Positions 7,627 through 15,364 are shown, counted from the stretch's first letter. The stretch is 42,642 nucleotides of DNA from Lachnospiraceae bacterium (GCA_017455005.1 JAFTBX010000042.1:1-42642); one strand, 5' to 3'. The notes: generated by a model from the letters alone, not told the origin. Program-made: numbers and translations.

Positions 7627-8325
7627 TTATTCGACTCTATGATTTTCCTGCCGACCTTGGTACAGGCGGTTTTCGGTGATGTAGCAAAGAACCGTCTCCG
7701 GGATCAGTGTTCTCAGCTCGGTGATTTTTTCACTCCTGCAGCCGGATCCATTTGTTACTGCCAATGCTGCCCGAAGCGCTGTGGATGAGATGTCCGGAAG
7801 CACGGTCTTCATCACATGCACCCTTGCACCGTGCCGTTCCAGAAAAGCCGCTGTCTGATCGATCCCGGCTTCGAAGTTTACTTCAAATGAAGCTTCTCCT
7901 GCAGATCCGTTTTTGTCCGGTGATCCGTTCTCTCTGCGGAAAGCAAGGATATCCGCGAGTTCGAAGATCTTTGCCGCCCGGTACCAGGACACGAGCCCTG
8001 CCAGCATATCCTCTCCGCAGATCAGAAAAAGCTTATCATCCGGATGCTCTGCGGAAAGAAGTTCCAGCGTCTCAGCCATATAACTCCTGCCTGGCCGGCT
8101 GATCTCGATATCGCTGACAGACATCCTCTCTTCATCTGCGGCCGCGAGCCTTGTCATCATCAGACGGTCACCCGCAGAAATCTCCGGCTTCTTATGCGGC
8201 GGGTCTCCGTTCGGGATCCAGATCACTTCATCCATGCCGCCTTCTGTAATGGCGGCGCGGGCCATATTGAGATGTGCCATATGGGGCGGGTTGAAGGTTC
8301 CGCCGAGGATGCCGATTTTTCTCAT
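7627..8325 (-). CDS. nadD: Nicotinate-nucleotide adenylyltransferase
   Basis: Adenylates nicotinate mononucleotide to deamido-NAD, the penultimate step of NAD synthesis. 232 residues. The nucleotidyltransferase signature GGTFNPPHMAHL is at the N-terminus, WIPNGDPPHKK follows, and the C-terminal ISSTALR motif is present. A Gly/Ser/Asn-rich insertion near residues 130-150 makes it slightly longer than most NadD proteins. Start placed at the ATG at 8325 because GGAAA is about 9 nt upstream; the ATG at 8331 is possible. The usual neighbours in Bacillota (obgE, yhbY, yqeK, rsfS) are absent. Its partner here is the HAD/L,D-transpeptidase gene. Confidence 0.93.
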   Translation of the reverse strand: MRKIGILGGTFNPPHMAHLNMARAAITEGGMDEVIWIPNGDPPHKKPEISAGDRLMMTRLAAADEERMSVSDIEISRPGRSYMAETLELLSAEHPDDKLFLICGEDMLAGLVSWYRAAKIFELADILAFRRENGSPDKNGSAGEASFEVNFEAGIDQTAAFLERHGARVHVMKTVLPDISSTALRAALAVTNGSGCRSEKITELRTLIPETVLCYITENRLYQGRQENHRVE

Positions 8326-8426
8326 GTACATGTTTCCGTTTTATATGATAAGTTGCCCGACAAATGGCCGGTTTTCTATAAGCCCTGCGCTTTCTCCGCA
8401 ATGTGCGCTTTTGGCCTTTACGTCAT

Positions 8427-8453
8427 ATTATACATCACAACGCCGGTTTTCAA
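8427..8453 (-). promoter_or_regulatory. Candidate nadD promoter overlapping a perfect palindrome
   Basis: On the minus strand TTGAAA (8448-8453) and a perfect TATAAT (8427-8432) are separated by 15 nt, shorter than ideal. The -35 lies within a 15-bp palindrome, CGGTTTT-C-AAAACCG (8444-8458), which could be an operator. The leader is about 100 nt. Confidence 0.45.
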
Positions 8454-8463
8454 AACCGAGTGA

Positions 8464-8496
8464 TGCAAAAAGATCACGGGCCCGGGTCCGTGATCT
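8464..8496 (-). terminator. Terminator of the GntR-regulator gene
   Basis: AGATCACGG (8471-8479) and CCGTGATCT (8488-8496) form a 9-bp stem with an 8-nt loop. On the minus strand it is followed by TTTTT. It closes the accessory cluster about 80 nt after the regulator stop. Confidence 0.85.
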
Positions 8497-8576
8497 GATG
8501 CTGCATTGAAATAAAACTGCGAAATAATTTGCTGACGATCTGCTGCATTATCGGCAGATATCCCTCAGCACCTGTC

Positions 8577-9260
8577 TTAGTCCTGCGGTTTTACAAGCTT
8601 TTCCAGCATGATGTTTTTCATGATGTCACTGTGGTCGAGTACAACCATCTTGATCAGTTCCCTGTCTCCTGTCTTAAAGGTATTGATAATGCGCTGATGA
8701 TCATAGGAAGCACGTTTTTCCGGGGAGTTCTGAACCACATGATAAATATAGCGGTGCAGAAGCACCTGCAGTGGTCCCACGATCCGGTTCCAGGCATCCA
8801 GAAGCAGACTGTTGCCTGCAGCCTTGATGATCTCCGTATGAAAGTCACTGTCCAGCATCACGAATGCGAAGCCGTCAAACGGCTCCTTCAGTGACAGCTC
8901 GATCGATGCCTCATTGTTCTTCTGGAGTGTATCCACCAGAGCTGTCAGATCCGGGATCAGTCCGACGGCACTCGTTTCAAGGCACCCTCGCATCTCATAG
9001 ATCTCACGGATGTCCTGCTCAGAATAATACGCAACCCTTGTACAATGGCTGCTAACTTTCTGCAACAGGCCGTCACTGAGCAGTGACGACATCGCTTCAC
9101 GCACGACCGTGCGGCTGACCCCCAGAGTGGAGCTCAGTTCGCTTTCCGTGATCTGTGTGCCGGCTTTCAGTCTGTTTTCAATGATTGCCTTGCGGAGTTC
9201 TTCCGTTACCTGCTGGCTCAAGGAAGAAAAACCGACAGGGGATAAACTGCCCAGTGCCAT
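8577..9260 (-). CDS. GntR-family (FadR/FCD subfamily) transcriptional regulator
   Basis: 227 residues. The winged helix-turn-helix occupies about 10-80 (LSQQVTEELRKAI, then ESELSSTLGVSRTVVREAM, the classic GntR recognition region). The helical FCD ligand/metal domain occupies about 90-220 (IREIYEMRGCLE, then DSDFHTEI with FCD-type Asp and His positions). Such proteins sense small organic acids and usually repress adjacent catabolic genes by binding short dyads. Last gene of the minus-strand cluster. Two copies of TTGTCGACATT just downstream of candidate promoters in that cluster (10255-10265, 16903-16913) resemble FCD-GntR operators and are the obvious targets. Ribosome site GAGGA precedes the ATG. 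Ligand unknown; a TRAP-imported hydroxy- or keto-acid is the reasonable guess. Confidence 0.9.
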   Translation of the reverse strand: MALGSLSPVGFSSLSQQVTEELRKAIIENRLKAGTQITESELSSTLGVSRTVVREAMSSLLSDGLLQKVSSHCTRVAYYSEQDIREIYEMRGCLETSAVGLIPDLTALVDTLQKNNEASIELSLKEPFDGFAFVMLDSDFHTEIIKAAGNSLLLDAWNRIVGPLQVLLHRYIYHVVQNSPEKRASYDHQRIINTFKTGDRELIKMVVLDHSDIMKNIMLEKLVKPQD

Positions 9261-9349
9261 GATTGTCCTCGTTTCATTACATGATTACCGTGTTCCGGAC
9301 TCCAAAACCGGTCAGGTAAGTTTCATATGCTTTTGCTTGCAAAAGCGTC

Positions 9350-9877
9350 TCATTCTCCCAGTCTTGCCGCGCCGCTCGGATATTTTTCAAATACCGCCTG
9401 CGCCATGGCCTTACTGATTTCTTCTACGCCCGCATCTTCGAGCATACCTTTCAGGCAGGCCTGCATGGCCGCCTTTGCCTCTTCAAAGGGTCCCGGCACA
9501 TTGATGACCAGAGTGTTGCCCTTTCGCCCGCAGACAAGCTTGCTCCACATGTGACCGTTCTTGCCATAGATCTCACGGGCACAGTACTCATCCAGATAGC
9601 GAACCAGCGCGGTATGGGTAAAGTCCTTACCAAGTGTGCTGCTGAAGCGGTGTCCGCCGCCCGATCCTCCGATCAGCACGATCAGATCCGGCGCAGTTTC
9701 CGCCACGGAGCAGATCTTCTGGAAGATCCTGTCCTCCTCGTCAACGATCGGCGACACCCTCGTCACCTCCGCGTCCGGCCACGCGGCTACGATCTGCCGC
9801 ATCAGCTCCGGCGCATCAAGGTCCAGGACAATGCCTTCAAGTATCTCATTGCCTGTCGGCAGTATATACGCTCTCAT
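9350..9877 (-). CDS. MoaB/MogA-like molybdopterin-binding-fold protein
   Basis: 175 residues with features of the MoCF/molybdopterin-binding domain also found in CinA, MoeA and MogA: an N-terminal ILPTGNEILEG strand-turn, LIVLIGGSGGG in the middle (about 75-85) and GNTLVINVPGP later. In this family the Gly-rich loops bind molybdopterin or a nucleotide. No other molybdenum-cofactor gene is nearby, so it may bind another ligand related to the LarA-like enzyme or the unrecognised proteins; that is speculation. ATG at 9877 chosen because it forms ATGA with the upstream stop and has AAAGGTGG about 11 nt before it; a GTG at 9892 is an alternative start. Translation is probably coupled to the preceding gene. 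Confidence 0.65.
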   Translation of the reverse strand: MRAYILPTGNEILEGIVLDLDAPELMRQIVAAWPDAEVTRVSPIVDEEDRIFQKICSVAETAPDLIVLIGGSGGGHRFSSTLGKDFTHTALVRYLDEYCAREIYGKNGHMWSKLVCGRKGNTLVINVPGPFEEAKAAMQACLKGMLEDAGVEEISKAMAQAVFEKYPSGAARLGE

Positions 9878-10236
9878 CCTCTTTTGATCCACCTTTCTCT
9901 GAGACAGTCAGAAATCGGCTTGTCGGGAATGTCCTTCCAGTCGACCGCCACGATCTTATCGGAGCAGCTGACCTTGGTCACATCACTGACGGTGATGCCC
10001 TCCGCAAGTGCAAGTGTATCAATGACGCCGTCAGCGTTGCGGCGGATCTTCTCCGGATCCGTATCATATACATCCATCTCGATGGAATTGCCGGTCACGC
10101 CGATGACACGAACGATCGTCTGCAGCTTATCCTGCAGCAGCTGCTCGACCTGTGTCGTGCTCATACCCTTGACACTTAATCCCGAGATCTTTAAAACCGA
10201 TTTATCCGCATATGCGATAATATATTCTTCTGCCAT
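9874..10236 (-). CDS. Unrecognised 120-residue cytoplasmic protein in the LarA-like cluster
   Basis: Not recognised. The protein is acidic and soluble, without signal peptide or membrane segment. It starts MAEEYIIAYADKSVLKISGL, has a central EGITVSDVTKVSCSDKIVAVDW segment, and ends in a basic RERWIKRG. The alternating strand/helix pattern suggests a small alpha/beta domain. Start at 10236 is supported by GGAGG 7 nt upstream; the frame extends upstream without a good start. It overlaps the molybdopterin-fold gene by ATGA, suggesting the two products are made together. A candidate promoter with a TGTCGACA dyad lies directly upstream (10255-10282), so this gene can probably start its own transcript under the GntR regulator. 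Confidence 0.75.
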   Translation of the reverse strand: MAEEYIIAYADKSVLKISGLSVKGMSTTQVEQLLQDKLQTIVRVIGVTGNSIEMDVYDTDPEKIRRNADGVIDTLALAEGITVSDVTKVSCSDKIVAVDWKDIPDKPISDCLRERWIKRG

Positions 10237-10254
10237 GTTTCCTCCAAATGTTTT

Positions 10255-10282
10255 TTGTCGACATTGAACTGTTTCAAGTATA
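10255..10282 (-). promoter_or_regulatory. Candidate promoter and GntR-type operator (site 1)
   Basis: On the minus strand a -10-like TATACT (10277-10282) is followed 11 nt downstream by the dyad in TTGTCGACATT (10255-10265, core TGTCGACA). No good -35 exists at the right spacing. The identical 11-mer lies 10 nt past the -10 of the promoter at 16924-16952, so the geometry matches. An operator at about +5 to +15 fits repression. Confidence 0.5.
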
Positions 10283-10335
10283 TCACCGTTACAGAAAAAT
10301 GGATATATCAATTATTGTTAACGATTGAAACAGTT
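10267..10335. repeat. Perfect 11-bp inverted repeat flanking the site-1 promoter
   Basis: AACTGTTTCAA (10267-10277) and TTGAAACAGTT (10325-10335), 47 nt apart, bracket the promoter of the 120-residue gene. They could be paired binding sites for a looping regulator or the foot of a large hairpin. Confidence 0.5.
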
Positions 10336-10393
10336 GTTCTGACTCTATATTGCATCCGCCACAGGCGGATCTGTTTTCTCCTTTATAGTCTTT

Positions 10394-10495
10394 TCACCGC
10401 ACCAGCCGGAAGATCACATACGCGATCACCAGTACGGCGATAATGATCATATCGTTTTTCTGTTTTCTCGTCAGCTTATTCCAAAGATCTTTCAT
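10394..10495 (-). CDS. 33-residue single-span membrane peptide
   Basis: Short gene read directly from the sequence: ATG at 10495, stop TGA at 10394-10396. AGGAAGAG precedes the start by about 6 nt. The product has a charged N-terminal half (MKDLWNKLTRKQKND) and one hydrophobic segment (MIIIAVLVIAYVIF), then RLVR, so the predicted topology is one membrane span with positive residues on both sides. It lies between the LarA-like gene and the 120-residue gene, on the same strand, in otherwise empty DNA. Function unknown; small single-span proteins often associate with transporters or membrane enzymes, and a TRAP transporter is encoded in the same cluster. Recognised by start signal, length and composition, not by homology. 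Confidence 0.6.
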   Translation of the reverse strand: MKDLWNKLTRKQKNDMIIIAVLVIAYVIFRLVR

Positions 10496-10521
10496 CTTTT
10501 ACTCTTCCTGTTTGGGTGACG

Positions 10522-10555
10522 GCACTGCACCGCTTCCTGTGAGGCGATGCAGTGC
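10522..10555. repeat. Hairpin downstream of the LarA-like gene
   Basis: GCACTGCA (10522-10529) pairs with TGCAGTGC (10548-10555), with extra CGC/GCG pairing inside. There is no T-run on the minus strand. It lies between the LarA-like stop and the 33-codon gene and may be an mRNA stability or processing hairpin. Confidence 0.5.
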
Positions 10556-10625
10556 TCCATCTGTTATTTTAGTTTTATTCCCGTTTACCGTCTGCATTTA
10601 AGCTGCAGCAGCTGCACGGGATATA

Positions 10626-11906
10626 TCACCACTTGATCGGGGTCAGAAGGTTTCCTCCCTCGTCAAACTCGAGTTCGAACGGCTCGCCGTGCATCACGAG
10701 CTCCGGGATCTTCTCCGCCTCCGGGATCATTGCCTCGGAAATCAGGATATGCTCGATCTCCAGGGAGTTATCGATCATGATGATGCGCGGGTTCTGATAA
10801 TCGATACCAATGCTGCTGGCAACCGCCGCCTGCATGGCTTCCTTGTCATTATCCATGACAACCGGGATCGCGTAAGCAGTCAGGCCGTAACCGGTGATTG
10901 CGTTTGGATAGGTGTCATCGAATGAGAATTTCTCAAAGAAACGTCTTGTCGTGACATCCGCGCGTCCGGAGCCGGTCGCGTTGCCGTGGGACTCGTCGCT
11001 GATGTCGAGGATCGCGAGACGCTGGGACTCGATACCCATCTTAAGCTTCGGGTTCACGCAGCGGCCGACAATGTTCGGATCCATGCCGGCGCCGGTATAG
11101 TTCTTGCCGATGGCACGTACGACAAGTGTGTCACAATCCTTAAAGTACAGTCTTCCCATTGCTGCCTTTGCCTTCTTCAGAAGCTCCGGCTCCACGGTCT
11201 CGATCTTCTCCGACGGAACGACATCGACCTCAAAGGTTTTATCCATCGCGTTCTCAAGAAGTGCCACACCAAAGAGGATATTGGCATTTTTGATCACGCT
11301 CTTGCCGATCGTCGCAATACGGGATGACATGTAGTCATCGCCCATGGCATGGCAGGTATAAGCGCCGTGCTGCTTGCCGAGACCGATCGCGATGATCTTC
11401 ATAAGACCGGACTCATAGGGGCCCTGGAAGCTCGTATGCGCCTTGACGCGATTGCAGAGGATAATGCCGTCTGCACCGTAAGCGTTTTTATCAATGTGGA
11501 CCTCCAGCCCGTCCACCGTATCGATATGAACAGTCTCCATAGAGGAACGGATCTCGCAGCCCATGGTCTCTTCGGTGATGCCGAGGCTCTTTAAGATGCC
11601 GAGCTGTCCTTCCGCGACGGCACCGCCGTGGGAACCCATCGCAGGGATCAGGAACGGGGTTGCGCCAAGGGACTTCACCCAGTCCGCAAGCGTCCGAAGT
11701 GTCGCGGGCATATGATCGATACCGCGGCTTCCTGCCGTGATCGCGATCTGCTGGCCCGGCTTGACGCGGTCCTTCATCGCTTCCAGCTGTTCGTTAAGGG
11801 AAGCAAAAAAGGCCTCATCAGAAAGCTGGTTGCGCGGAAATACCTGCTCGGTCTTTACAAAGCGGGGAAGCTTGATGTGGGAAATCAGTTTGGTTGAAGT
11901 AGACAT
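10626..11906 (-). CDS. LarA-like (DUF2088) protein, putative 2-hydroxyacid racemase/epimerase
   Basis: 426 residues. It resembles the nickel-pincer lactate racemase superfamily: AITAGSRGIDHMPATL then IPAMGSHGGAVAEGQ (His-93) in the N-terminal domain, and CNRVKAHTSFQGPYESGLMK (His-157, Lys-170) with GLGKQHGA (His-180), reminiscent of the His/Lys that hold the cofactor in LarA, although spacing is not identical. Characterised members interconvert stereoisomers of hydroxyacids and need a cofactor made by LarB, LarC and LarE, none of which is in this window. A hydroxyacid taken up by the adjacent TRAP system is the natural substrate guess. Ribosome site AAAAGGAGAC precedes the ATG. A hairpin separates it from dctM, so part of its expression may come from its own promoter. 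Assignment to the broad family is fair; the exact reaction is unknown. Confidence 0.7.
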   Translation of the reverse strand: MSTSTKLISHIKLPRFVKTEQVFPRNQLSDEAFFASLNEQLEAMKDRVKPGQQIAITAGSRGIDHMPATLRTLADWVKSLGATPFLIPAMGSHGGAVAEGQLGILKSLGITEETMGCEIRSSMETVHIDTVDGLEVHIDKNAYGADGIILCNRVKAHTSFQGPYESGLMKIIAIGLGKQHGAYTCHAMGDDYMSSRIATIGKSVIKNANILFGVALLENAMDKTFEVDVVPSEKIETVEPELLKKAKAAMGRLYFKDCDTLVVRAIGKNYTGAGMDPNIVGRCVNPKLKMGIESQRLAILDISDESHGNATGSGRADVTTRRFFEKFSFDDTYPNAITGYGLTAYAIPVVMDNDKEAMQAAVASSIGIDYQNPRIIMIDNSLEIEHILISEAMIPEAEKIPELVMHGEPFELEFDEGGNLLTPIKW

Positions 11907-12005
11907 GTTTTGTCTCCTTTTTGCAGGTAGTTGTGCCCGTTACCCGGACACAGGTGTTAACTGTACGCTTTGCGCTTCATTATTAGTCCACGCCGAGTAT
12001 ACTAC

Positions 12006-12043
12006 AAAAGCGGTGCGGCCGCATCTGACGGCTGCACCGCTTT
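12006..12043 (-). terminator. Hairpin, possible partial terminator, between dctM and the LarA-like gene
   Basis: AAAGCGGTGC (12007-12016) and GCACCGCTTT (12034-12043) form a 10-bp stem extended inside by GCCG/CGGC. On the minus strand only TTTTGT follows, so termination may be partial. An imperfect dyad, TGTGCCCG/CGGACACA, lies at 11932-11952 between it and the LarA-like gene. Confidence 0.5.
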
Positions 12044-12068
12044 CCAAAGTCTTTTTTGAAATGCTTTA

Positions 12069-13394
12069 TCAGCCGCCGTAACCCATGATCAGCTTCGGAA
12101 GCCACAGGGATGCTGCGGGGATATAGGAAACGACCAGCAGTGTCGGCAGCCATCCGAAGATGAGGTATGCCATGTTGGGCTTCCACATATCCTGCACTTC
12201 CGCATTCATGACACGCGCGGAAAGATAGATCTTGGGCGCGCAGGGCGGAGTGACGTTACCGAAACCGAGGTTGACCGCGATGATCGCCGCGAACTGGATC
12301 GGATCCATGCCCATGCTGCGGATAACCGGAACAAGCAGCGGGGTGACCAGCAGGATCGCAGCAGTATCACTCATCAGCATGCCGATGATGACGAGGAACA
12401 GGTTGATCAGAAGGATCTGGATATACTTGTTGCTCGAAATCGCAAGCAGGATGGCGATCAGGGTCTGCGGAAGCTTCTCATCGACAAAGATACGGCTCAG
12501 GATCGTCGTACCGAAGGAGGTGATCAGGATGATACCTGCGGTGGTGAATGCCTTTCTGAGAGAACTCCACAGCGCCTTGCCGTTCAGCTCCTTATAGACC
12601 AGCATGCCGACCGGGATCGCGTAGATACAGGAAACGGCTGCTGCCTCAGTCGCGGTAAAGAGACCGGAGTAGATACCGCCGAGAATGATGACCGGCATGA
12701 ACATTGCCCACATGGAGCTCGGTGCCTTGGTGCCGTCCGGATTGAACTTCTGCTTCTGTAACTCAGCCTTGATTTCTTCTTTCGTCATAACGACGACATC
12801 CTTGTCGTTACGAAGCAGGAAGAGGGAGATGACCGAGAAAAGAATGATGACCATGATACCGGAAATAACGGTACTCAGGAAGCATGCCAGGACGGAAACT
12901 TCCGCTGCCCATGCGTAGAGGATCATCAGGATGCTCGGGGGGATCAGCATGCCGATAATGCCGGCATTTGCCATCAGGGCTGCGACGACGCCTGCCGGAT
13001 ACTTCTTCTCCTCGAACTTCGGGCGAAGAATGGAACCGATACAGGAGATCGTTGCGTCACCGGAACCGGTGATCGCGCCGAAGATGCCGCAGCAAAGGAT
13101 CGCGATCAGCGTAAGGCCGCCGCGGATATGACCGACGATACGGTTGGTAACGTTAACGATACGGGAACCGATACCGCCGAACTCCATCAGGGAACCTGCC
13201 AGGATATACATCGGCATGGCAAGCAGTGTGATGGAACTCATCTTTGCAAAACCGGACGCCACCATGAAAGAAGTGTTGTAGTGGCCGAGGATCGACATGA
13301 TCAGTGCAGCTCCCATGAAGGAGAATGCGACCGGAATACCGGTGACCATCAGGGCAATCAGTCCGACGATGCCCGCTATAACTGTAGTTGACAT
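12069..13394 (-). CDS. dctM: TRAP transporter large permease (DctM family)
   Basis: Membrane translocation subunit of a tripartite ATP-independent periplasmic-type transporter, which moves organic acids using an ion gradient with a binding protein. 441 residues, about 12 predicted spans, normal for the family. Typical features are the N-terminal GIVGLIALMVTGIPVAFSFM, GSGDATISCIGSILRP with IPPSILMILY, and the conserved C-terminal half NLGFGNVTPPCAP. A loop around 205-230 is hydrophilic and separates two clusters of spans. Starts 25 nt after the dctQ stop with an AGGAG ribosome site. The three TRAP genes are contiguous, in the order binding protein, small permease, large permease. Confidence 0.95.
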   Translation of the reverse strand: MSTTVIAGIVGLIALMVTGIPVAFSFMGAALIMSILGHYNTSFMVASGFAKMSSITLLAMPMYILAGSLMEFGGIGSRIVNVTNRIVGHIRGGLTLIAILCCGIFGAITGSGDATISCIGSILRPKFEEKKYPAGVVAALMANAGIIGMLIPPSILMILYAWAAEVSVLACFLSTVISGIMVIILFSVISLFLLRNDKDVVVMTKEEIKAELQKQKFNPDGTKAPSSMWAMFMPVIILGGIYSGLFTATEAAAVSCIYAIPVGMLVYKELNGKALWSSLRKAFTTAGIILITSFGTTILSRIFVDEKLPQTLIAILLAISSNKYIQILLINLFLVIIGMLMSDTAAILLVTPLLVPVIRSMGMDPIQFAAIIAVNLGFGNVTPPCAPKIYLSARVMNAEVQDMWKPNMAYLIFGWLPTLLVVSYIPAASLWLPKLIMGYGG

Positions 13395-13419
13395 ATCTTA
13401 AACTCCTTTCTATGCGCTC

Positions 13420-13944
13420 TTACGGGATTTCCTTTACAGGCTTGTCCGTGACCAGCACATAGATTGCCTTGCAAAGATGCATGAAGAAATAAATCGTAGT
13501 GAATGTAAGGCCGACGCCGCAGGATACGTACATCCACATCTTCGGGAAACGAAGCGCGTCAGTCAGCGGCTTTAACTTTGCCTGGAACTTGAGCCAGTTG
13601 ATGGCCAGATACAGGAAGTAGCCGGAAATGATCGTATTGAGTGTAAAGGTGTAGACTCTCTGGATCGCCTTCTGGCGGCGGGTCTTCATAAGGGTCTTGA
13701 TCAGGTCGCCGGATACATGAATATCTTCATAGGTTCCGAAAGCGCAGCCGATCCAGTAGATCCATACGGATAGGGTCGTAACGATCTCTTCCTGACCGAA
13801 GAACTGGATATGGAAGAACTGACGCATGATGATCAGTACAGCGAACAGTGCCAGGATCACCAGCAGGGTGATGTTCATCGCGCTGCCGGCGATCGTCATC
13901 CATACCTTATTGATCTTGTCTAAAGCTTTAACAAATGATTTCAT
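13420..13944 (-). CDS. dctQ: TRAP transporter small permease (DctQ family)
   Basis: 174 residues with four predicted membrane helices (about 20-40, 50-70, 95-115, 135-155). The family motif region FFGQEEIVTTLSVWIYWIGCAFG with GDLIKTLM follows the first loop. The small permease pairs with DctM in the membrane and helps receive the substrate-loaded binding protein. Start at 13944 is chosen because it yields the usual cytoplasmic N-terminus and has GGTGA upstream; the frame is open further upstream, but that stretch runs into the intergenic hairpin. A strong hairpin separates it from dctP. Confidence 0.92.
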   Translation of the reverse strand: MKSFVKALDKINKVWMTIAGSAMNITLLVILALFAVLIIMRQFFHIQFFGQEEIVTTLSVWIYWIGCAFGTYEDIHVSGDLIKTLMKTRRQKAIQRVYTFTLNTIISGYFLYLAINWLKFQAKLKPLTDALRFPKMWMYVSCGVGLTFTTIYFFMHLCKAIYVLVTDKPVKEIP

Positions 13945-14029
13945 TGTGTCACCATTATCCCATCTGATATTTGTCTGTAACTGCTCAGACAGCCTGCGAG
14001 GCAGGAGGTACACAGTTACTCTTTTCAAA

Positions 14030-14065
14030 TTGTCCCCCTCTCCCCTTAGGGGAAGCGGGGGACAA
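14030..14065. repeat. Strong intercistronic hairpin between dctP and dctQ
   Basis: TTGTCCCCC (14030-14038) and GGGGGACAA (14057-14065) form a perfect 9-bp stem, with CCCC/GGGG pairing inside. No T-run follows on the minus strand, so it is more likely an mRNA-stabilising or processing element that keeps binding-protein mRNA in excess than a full terminator. Confidence 0.75.
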
Positions 14066-14106
14066 CCGTGTTCCTTACGTTAAAACGTATCTGCCGTCAG
14101 ATGACA

Positions 14107-15249
14107 TTAGACACCAAGCTCAGCTCTGAGGCCGTCGAAGAACTCCTTACCGAATACGCTCTCAAGCTCGGTCCAGGAAGTCTCACGGACTGCAGCTGCC
14201 ATAGCGTCTCTCTCCTCCTCGGAGAACTCGATAACTTCGATGCCCATCTCTCTCAGCTGATCCTTGCACTCTTCCTCGTAGGTAAGGAAATCTACATAGC
14301 TTTCCTGAACAAGAAGCTTGAAGTTTCTTGCAATGATCTCCTGCTGCTCAGGAGTCAGCTTGTTATACACCTCGGTGTTGATCATGGTGCACAGAGACTC
14401 CGGAACGATGTTGTAGTCATAGTAGTACTTTACAAGGTCGGAGAAGGAAGCGATAACTGTGTGCGGCATACCTCCGCCGTAACCGTTAACGATGCCGGTC
14501 TGCATGGAGGTGTAGATCTCGGAGTAAGCCATCGGAGTAGCATCGAAGCCGATCGCCTTGATTGCGCTGGTGTAAGCGGTGGATGCAGGAGATCTGACCA
14601 GAACGCCCTTCGGTACGGAAGGATCTGCAGGATCAGCTGCTTCCTTGTTGGTAGCGATACCGGTGATGCCGCCGAAGGAAGTACCGAAGCAGGTGATGCC
14701 GACTTCTGCAAGAGCATCGTTGGTGACCTTGTCGCAGTAGCTGCCCGGTCCGAATACCTTCTCAAACTCCTCAGAGGAGAATGCGGTACCCGGGATCTTG
14801 CCGATTGCTGCAAGCGGGGTGATGGTTTCCTGCGGATTCAGAAGACCCATATCGATGGTGCCCATGATAACTTCTTCGTAAACCTGTGCAGCGTCGCCAA
14901 GCTGGTTGTAGGGATAGAACTCGATGTTCAGAGTGCCGCCGGACTCTTCCTTGCAGCGCTCGATGAAACGCTCAGACTCTGCATATGCCGGGCTGGACTC
15001 AGGAGAAGAACCTGCGAAGCGAAGGGTAACAACCTCGCCTGCCGGTGCCTCGGCTGCGGGAGCCTCGGTCTCAGCTGCTGCTTCAGTTGCTGCTGCTTCA
15101 GTTGCTGCTGCCTCGGTAGCTGCTGCCTCAGTAGCTGCCGGTGCTGCGGTCGTAGCCGGTGCGCTGGAAGAACCGCCGCATGCGGCAAGGGATGCTGCTG
15201 CCAGAGCCAGGGTCAGGACAGTAGCGAGAATGCGTGATGTCTTTTTCAT
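14107..15249 (-). CDS. dctP: TRAP transporter substrate-binding lipoprotein (DctP family)
   Basis: 380 residues. Lipoprotein signal peptide with lipobox LAAC and lipidation cysteine at residue 24, then a low-complexity linker of AAATE repeats (about 36-65) that lifts the domain from the membrane. The mature DctP fold begins near 73 (VTLRFAGSSPESSPAYAESERF). Ligand-site landmarks are present: GTIDMGLLNP, and the RSPAS segment around 215, where DctP proteins carry the Arg that salt-bridges the substrate carboxylate. So an organic acid is the expected ligand; its identity is not evident. Ribosome site AGAGGA precedes the ATG. Located after two unrecognised genes, in the same orientation. Confidence 0.94.
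   Translation of the reverse strand: MKKTSRILATVLTLALAAASLAACGGSSSAPATTAAPAATEAAATEAAATEAAATEAAAETEAPAAEAPAGEVVTLRFAGSSPESSPAYAESERFIERCKEESGGTLNIEFYPYNQLGDAAQVYEEVIMGTIDMGLLNPQETITPLAAIGKIPGTAFSSEEFEKVFGPGSYCDKVTNDALAEVGITCFGTSFGGITGIATNKEAADPADPSVPKGVLVRSPASTAYTSAIKAIGFDATPMAYSEIYTSMQTGIVNGYGGGMPHTVIASFSDLVKYYYDYNIVPESLCTMINTEVYNKLTPEQQEIIARNFKLLVQESYVDFLTYEEECKDQLREMGIEVIEFSEEERDAMAAAVRETSWTELESVFGKEFFDGLRAELGV
15071..15138. repeat. 15-bp tandem repeat encoding the AAATE linker of DctP
   Basis: About four copies of a GCTGCTGCTTCAGTT-like unit with silent differences, encoding Ala-Ala-Ala-Thr-Glu repeats. Copy number is likely to vary between strains. Codon-level divergence shows the copies are not all recent. 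Confidence 0.8.
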
Positions 15250-15315
15250 GTTGATCCTCTTTCTTTCGTTCAGAATGTAGTTGCTGTTGCCTTAATGCTT
15301 TTACCTGTATTGCCA

Positions 15316-15342
15316 GCGGCGGCGGGAAGGCCCTGCCGCCGC
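15316..15342. repeat. GC-rich hairpin upstream of dctP
   Basis: GCGGCGGC (15316-15323) and GCCGCCGC (15335-15342) pair across an 11-nt loop. No T-run on the minus strand. It sits between the 342-residue gene and dctP and probably influences mRNA processing or the relative output of dctP. Confidence 0.6.
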
Positions 15343-15364
15343 ATGATGCCTTGTACTCTGTCTA

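Noticed and set aside
15071-15138. Regular 15-bp tandem repeat, considered as CRISPR-like
   Set aside because: No spacers; the units are contiguous, in frame and encode the AAATE linker of a lipoprotein.
14068-15237. 389-codon plus-strand frame rich in Cys/Gly/Ser
   Set aside because: Exactly antisense to dctP; its Cys-rich end is the reverse reading of the AAATE repeat region. No ribosome site.
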